From Dielma sp000508965 (lineage in GTDB: Bacteria; Bacillota_I; Bacilli_A; Erysipelotrichales; Erysipelotrichaceae), in NCBI GenBank assembly GCA_000508965.1, contig BAHV02000010.1, positions 186,001 through 250,000 of the forward strand: a DNA stretch of 64,000 nucleotides, read 5' to 3'. Within the stretch, counting starts at the first letter, position 1. The number at the start of each line of letters is the position of its first letter. Positions 60,101 through 64,000 of the stretch are shown piece by piece. A program made the position numbers and the translations under genes. The notes beneath the pieces were generated by a model. That model had not been told where the DNA came from and did not search any database. It saw nothing but the letters and a program-made list of their open reading frames with translations.

Positions 60101-60822
60101 ATTGTCATTGTCATATCCTTTATGGTGTGGATGACGCATCAAAGCAGTGGCATGACAGCTTGGCAATGCTTCAGATCGCGGTACAAGACGGCATCGATGT
60201 GATTCTTGCTACTTCCCATGTGCATCATAAATTTCCTGAGAATAACACACAGCGCTTTGACAGCGCATTAGCTCAGATACAGCAGTTGGTAAAAGAGTAT
60301 CAGCTGCCCATTCGTATCGTAAAGGGCGGTGAAATCTTTTTTTCACACCATTGCCCGGATATGATGAATGCAAACCGGCTGATCACTATGGGCAGCAGCC
60401 GCTGCCTGTTAACTGAGCTGCCGTGGATTGAAGACGAACAGGATCAGGATGCCGATGTGCTTCTTACCGAATTGCTGAACCGCGGTTATATCCCGGTGAT
60501 CGCACATCCGGAACGCTATGCTATTGTTCATGAAAATTATGATCGGCTGCGGAAATGGAAAGCAATGGGGTGTTATCTGCAGACGAATCGAACAAGCCTG
60601 TTAGGCTTGGATCGGATGGCTATGGCTAACCGAACCGCTGAAAAAATGCTTGATGACGGCTTGATTGATTTGATTGCCTCGGACGCCCATCGTTCTTTTC
60701 CGCCACGGATTCCTGTTTTATCAGACGTTCATGCACTGATTGAACAAAAACAAGGAAAAGTGACAGCTGATCTTTTATGCGGAGAGACAGCGGCTCAATT
60801 ATTTCAATTAGATCAAGAATAA
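60091..60822 (+). CDS. CpsB/CapC-type PHP phosphatase
   Basis: The 243-residue protein has PHP motifs: DCHCHILYGVDDASKQWHDSLAML, ILATSHVHHKFPENN, KGGEIFF, VIAHPERYAIVHEN and IASDAHRSFPPRIPVLSDV. These bind a trinuclear metal site. CpsB enzymes dephosphorylate tyrosine kinases of capsule synthesis. No capsule kinase gene is in this window, so the partner must be elsewhere or the substrate differs. It overlaps the amidohydrolase end. Confidence 0.9.
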   Translation: MRVDCHCHILYGVDDASKQWHDSLAMLQIAVQDGIDVILATSHVHHKFPENNTQRFDSALAQIQQLVKEYQLPIRIVKGGEIFFSHHCPDMMNANRLITMGSSRCLLTELPWIEDEQDQDADVLLTELLNRGYIPVIAHPERYAIVHENYDRLRKWKAMGCYLQTNRTSLLGLDRMAMANRTAEKMLDDGLIDLIASDAHRSFPPRIPVLSDVHALIEQKQGKVTADLLCGETAAQLFQLDQE

Positions 60823-60838
60823 GCTTTGTTTAAATGAA

Positions 60839-60867
60839 TTGGAAAATAATGGTAAAACTGATATAAT
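60839..60867 (+). promoter_or_regulatory. Promoter of the solute-binding protein gene
   Basis: TTGGAA (60839-60844) and TATAAT (60862-60867) are 17 bases apart, 23 bases before the start. Confidence 0.7.
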
Positions 60868-60890
60868 CAGTTTATATTCGGAGGTAGTTT

Positions 60891-62327
60891 ATGAAAAAAA
60901 TAGCTGCATTGCTTTGTGCCTGTCTGATCCTAGGCGGCTGCTCTTCAAAAAATCCATATGAAAAGGAACTGGATCCTAAAAATCCAATCACATTGACCTT
61001 ATGGCATTATTATAATGGTATTCAGAAAACAGCGCTTGATAATATGATTGAAGAATTTAATAATACAGTAGGTTCAGAGAAGGGAATTGTTGTTGAGGCA
61101 AATAATGTAGGAAGTATCCTTGAATTAACCGATAAAGTGAAAGAAGCGGCGGCCGGTAAAGTCGGCGCCTCTGAAATGCCGGAGATATTTACTGCTTATG
61201 CAGATACCGCTTATGAATTAAATGCTGATGGCTATGTTGCTGATTTAAGTCAGTATCTAAGTGCGGATGAAATCAGCGAGTATGTAGATGGCTATGTACA
61301 GGAAGGTATGTTTGATAACGAATTAAAGATTTTTCCGGCGGCGAAGGCTACGGAATGTCTGCAGATCAATAAGACGGATTGGGATAAGTTCGCAGATGCG
61401 GCTGATGTCAGTCTGGATGATTTAAAGACAGTTGAAGGATTAAATGAAGCGGCTGAAAAATATTATGCATACACTGACGCGCTTACGCCTGATATAAACA
61501 ATGATGGAAAGCCTTTCTTTGGCCGCGATGCGGTAGCTAATTATTTTATTATTGGCTGTAAGCAGTTAGGAATGGAAATCTTTGAAGTTAAAGACGGACA
61601 AGTTACACTGAATTTTGATAAGGATGTTATCAGAAAAATCTGGGATAATTATTATGTACCTTATGTGAAGGGCTATTATCTGGATAAGGGCCGTTTCCGC
61701 AGTGATGATGTTAAGACGGGTGATATCATTTCTTTTGTCGGTTCTACGAGTGGAATCCCTTATTTTCCTACGCAGGTGATCGAGGATGACAATACGAGTT
61801 ATGATATTGATGTGATCTTTCAGCAAGTACCGGTATTTGAAGGCGGCAGCAAGGTTGCTGTTCAGCAGGGAGCCGGGATGGTTGTGTCAAAAACCAGTGA
61901 AGTAAAAGAGTATGCATCAGTTCTGTTTCTGAAATGGTTTACTGAAACTGAAAGAAATATTGATTTTACGATAAATTCAGCTTATTTGCCGGTGAAAAAG
62001 GAAGCTAATGATCTTGAAGTGATCCATTCATTGATTAAAGAGAATGATATTGATATGAATGATTCAATTTTGGCCGGTCTTGATGCAGCGATTAACACAG
62101 TAAATGATTATGAATTATTTACAAGTAAAGCATTTGATCATGGCACTGAAGCCCGCTCATTGCTGCAGGACGCTTTGGTTGATGATGCTAAGGCAGCCCG
62201 CCAGCAGGTGATTGAACTGATCAACGCAGGCTCATCCAGAGATGAAGCACTAAATCAGCTGATTAATGACCAAATTTATGATGAATGGTATAGCAGGCTT
62301 AAAACGGAGTTAGAAAAGCTGATATAG
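60891..62327 (+). CDS. Extracellular solute-binding lipoprotein
   Basis: The 478-residue protein has a lipoprotein signal (MKKIAALLCACLILGGCSS, Cys17) and the family 1 binding-protein start ITLTLWHYYNGIQKTALDNMIEEFNNTVGSEKGIVVEA. Middle segments such as IFTAYADTAYELNADGYVADLSQYL and VSKTSEVKEYASVLFLKWFTETERNIDF fit sugar-binding proteins of ABC systems. No permease or ATPase genes follow; instead a sensor gene comes 12 bases on, so it may deliver a ligand signal to that sensor rather than feed a transporter. Confidence 0.9.
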   Translation: MKKIAALLCACLILGGCSSKNPYEKELDPKNPITLTLWHYYNGIQKTALDNMIEEFNNTVGSEKGIVVEANNVGSILELTDKVKEAAAGKVGASEMPEIFTAYADTAYELNADGYVADLSQYLSADEISEYVDGYVQEGMFDNELKIFPAAKATECLQINKTDWDKFADAADVSLDDLKTVEGLNEAAEKYYAYTDALTPDINNDGKPFFGRDAVANYFIIGCKQLGMEIFEVKDGQVTLNFDKDVIRKIWDNYYVPYVKGYYLDKGRFRSDDVKTGDIISFVGSTSGIPYFPTQVIEDDNTSYDIDVIFQQVPVFEGGSKVAVQQGAGMVVSKTSEVKEYASVLFLKWFTETERNIDFTINSAYLPVKKEANDLEVIHSLIKENDIDMNDSILAGLDAAINTVNDYELFTSKAFDHGTEARSLLQDALVDDAKAARQQVIELINAGSSRDEALNQLINDQIYDEWYSRLKTELEKLI

Positions 62328-62339
62328 GAAGGTGCAGAT

Positions 62340-64000
62340 ATGCGGTTAAGAAAGTCGTCAATTACTGACAGAACATTGTTGATGATGATAATAGTCGTAC
62401 TGATTCAGTCAGTAATTTTCGCTGCGACTTTACTGAATGGTGATATTGTTGAGAAAACTAATCAGAATGCTTTTGATACAATGAATGAAAAGGTAACCAA
62501 CCGCCGTACCTATTTAGAAAATGATATGATTCAGCGCTGGAGCAATCTTGAATCTAAGTCAGCAATGATGGCTGATAAAATCATCGATTATCTTGACGAA
62601 CAGCAGTTAACCATTAATGAAATAGCGAAAAATACTTCAGCCGCAGTGCCGCTGATTGATGCAATGAGCGAGGATATTATCAGTATCCTGCGAACCAATC
62701 AAGTAACCGGCGCATTTTTAATATTGGGCAATGACAGCAGTGACACGGTTCAGACAAATGGTATCTATCTGCGGGATATGGACCCAATCGCAAACCCAAA
62801 TGATAATTCTGATCTGCTTTGTCTAAGGGCTCCGGCAAGTATCACTGAAGGGTTAAATATCCCTTTAGATATTTATTGGAATCCTCAGTTTCAGTTTGAT
62901 GAGAATGATAAAAGTGATAACTTTTATTATCGTGTTTTATCCGTAGCGGCCCAAAACCTGCAGGCAGCGCATAAAGACCTGGGTTATTGGAGTGCGAGTG
63001 CTACGGACAGTAACGGTGTAGATGTCATATTGTATACGCTGCCGCTCCTGGATCATGAAGGCAATGTGCTCGGTATTCTTGGTGTTGATGTATCGCTTGA
63101 TTATTTAAAAAGTCTGATGCCGTCCAAGGAATTAAACAGCAATGCTTCTTATCTGTTAGCTAAAATTTCGAATCAAACCGCTCAACTGGAATATATTGCC
63201 GCCAGCGGTCCGCTGTATACGAATATATTTCATAGTGAACCCACTGTCTCGATTCTTGATAAAACAAATTATATCAACGCGTTTGAATTTGAAACCGAAG
63301 ATAATAATCAGATTTATGGCAATGTACAATTGCTTTCTTTATACAATACAAACTCACCATATGCTGATGATTCATGGGTTTTAGTCGGTTTGATGCGCGG
63401 TCAGGATCTGAAATTTTTCACCAATGAATTATATAAATCGTGTCTGATTGCCAGTCTGCTTTCATTTGCGGTATTATTTGGTGTTATCTTGGTATTGAGC
63501 CGATCGTTTACTCTTCCGATTCGAAAACTGGCTAAAGAGGTTAAGAATTTTAATCCAAATGAACCAGTGAAATTAAATCCAACGAATATCCTTGAAATCG
63601 ATAACTTAAGTAACGCAATCGAAGAGCTGAGCCGTGATGTGGCTGAAACCGCCTCTTCCTTTGACAGGATTATTTCAATGACCAGCTATCCATTCAGCGC
63701 TTTTGAATACTATACCGATCAGGAACGCTTCTTCTGCACTGATCAGCTATTAGATACGATCGGCATTAGAGATGTCCAGCTGCAGATTAAAAATAAGGAA
63801 GATTTGATTTATCTGCTTGAACTTTTGGATAAGCAATATCCTTCTACCCGTGTTGATAATCAGATCCGTATTTATCGAATTGCTGATGATATTGATCACA
63901 AACAGCGTTGGATACGCATGCATATCATGAAAGAAGCCAATCATATTTATGGTGTTGTAGAAAATGTCACCACTGAAATGTTGGAACTGCATAAGGCTGA
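62340..64000 (+). CDS. Membrane sensor protein, 3' part beyond the window
   Basis: An ATG at 62340 (behind ggaaggtg) opens a frame that stays open to the edge, about 553 codons. It has an N-terminal membrane helix (about 14-33), a large extracellular region of about 330 residues with dCache-like character (LLDHEGNVLGILGVDVSLDYLKSL), a second membrane helix (about 366-388), a HAMP-like stretch (FTLPIRKLAKEVKNF) and a PAS-like region at the edge (about 440 on). A catalytic output domain, often GGDEF or a histidine kinase, should follow but is not visible. Confidence 0.8.
   Translation, partial: MRLRKSSITDRTLLMMIIVVLIQSVIFAATLLNGDIVEKTNQNAFDTMNEKVTNRRTYLENDMIQRWSNLESKSAMMADKIIDYLDEQQLTINEIAKNTSAAVPLIDAMSEDIISILRTNQVTGAFLILGNDSSDTVQTNGIYLRDMDPIANPNDNSDLLCLRAPASITEGLNIPLDIYWNPQFQFDENDKSDNFYYRVLSVAAQNLQAAHKDLGYWSASATDSNGVDVILYTLPLLDHEGNVLGILGVDVSLDYLKSLMPSKELNSNASYLLAKISNQTAQLEYIAASGPLYTNIFHSEPTVSILDKTNYINAFEFETEDNNQIYGNVQLLSLYNTNSPYADDSWVLVGLMRGQDLKFFTNELYKSCLIASLLSFAVLFGVILVLSRSFTLPIRKLAKEVKNFNPNEPVKLNPTNILEIDNLSNAIEELSRDVAETASSFDRIISMTSYPFSAFEYYTDQERFFCTDQLLDTIGIRDVQLQIKNKEDLIYLLELLDKQYPSTRVDNQIRIYRIADDIDHKQRWIRMHIMKEANHIYGVVENVTTEMLELHKA

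Noticed and set aside
1..64000. CRISPR arrays, tRNA or rRNA genes, insertion sequences or prophage
   Set aside because: No regularly spaced repeats, cloverleaf-like segments, transposase frames or phage structural genes were seen; a dedicated search would be needed to exclude short or degenerate cases.

Overview
The window looks like a chromosomal segment of a low-to-moderate-GC, Gram-positive anaerobe of the Bacillota, most likely class Erysipelotrichia. This is a judgement from gene content, since no search could be run. The pointers are strong purine-rich ribosome binding sites before most genes, sigma-A type promoters, PTS-dominated sugar uptake, fermentative AdhE, type III glutamine synthetase, a glmS ribozyme, LytR-CpsA-Psr proteins and lipoprotein-type solute-binding proteins. 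No rRNA, tRNA, insertion sequence, prophage or CRISPR array was seen. Genes are densely packed and mostly on the + strand.

Layout. 1-2.9 kb: end of an acetyltransferase gene, an RpiB/LacAB-like protein, a membrane-anchored repeat protein and HflX. 2.9-7.9 kb: a lactose/cellobiose-type PTS operon with small proteins of unknown role, a MupG-like 6-phospho-muramidase and a GntR regulator; palindromes of the form TGGTnTATACCA lie at both ends. 8-15.6 kb: MgtE behind an overlapping upstream ORF, AdhE behind Rex-like sites, a MerR regulator and a flavin lipoprotein with two FMN-attachment domains. 16.5-28.2 kb: a 12-gene carbohydrate island with a split transketolase, TIM-like isomerase, LarA-like Ni-pincer epimerase homologue, ManA-like cupin, fructose-type PTS parts, ketose-bisphosphate aldolase, PRD regulator, aldose epimerase and PfkB kinase. 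28-32.6 kb: TfoX-like protein, two-domain PPK2, zinc-ribbon protein, XRE-TPR regulator, Cof-type phosphatase.

32.7-49.4 kb is a glutamine and nitrogen neighbourhood: glnN (GS III), a broken toxin with an intact antitoxin, a phosphatase, the glmS ribozyme and glmS, an AsnB-type asparagine synthetase, two LCP proteins, purA, a GS I homologue, an ANTAR-domain antiterminator and pyrG. The leaders of glnN, the asparagine synthetase and the GS I gene each carry a consensus promoter, then a small hairpin at the 5' end with a six-base loop AAAGNN, then a terminator whose 5' arm begins with that loop. Together with the ANTAR gene directly after the GS I gene, this suggests one antitermination regulon for nitrogen assimilation, and it is the most interesting feature of the window.

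49.5-64 kb: a SAP protein and a metallo-beta-lactamase-fold protein on the - strand; an envelope glycolipid-type cluster (GT4, UPF0104-like membrane protein, and a GT4 fused in frame to a complete RecX-like region) followed by YhaM exonuclease; an AraC/GyrI regulator, an SRPBCC protein, a HAD phosphatase, an M20 amidohydrolase, a CpsB-like PHP phosphatase, a solute-binding lipoprotein and a large sensor protein that runs off the right edge.
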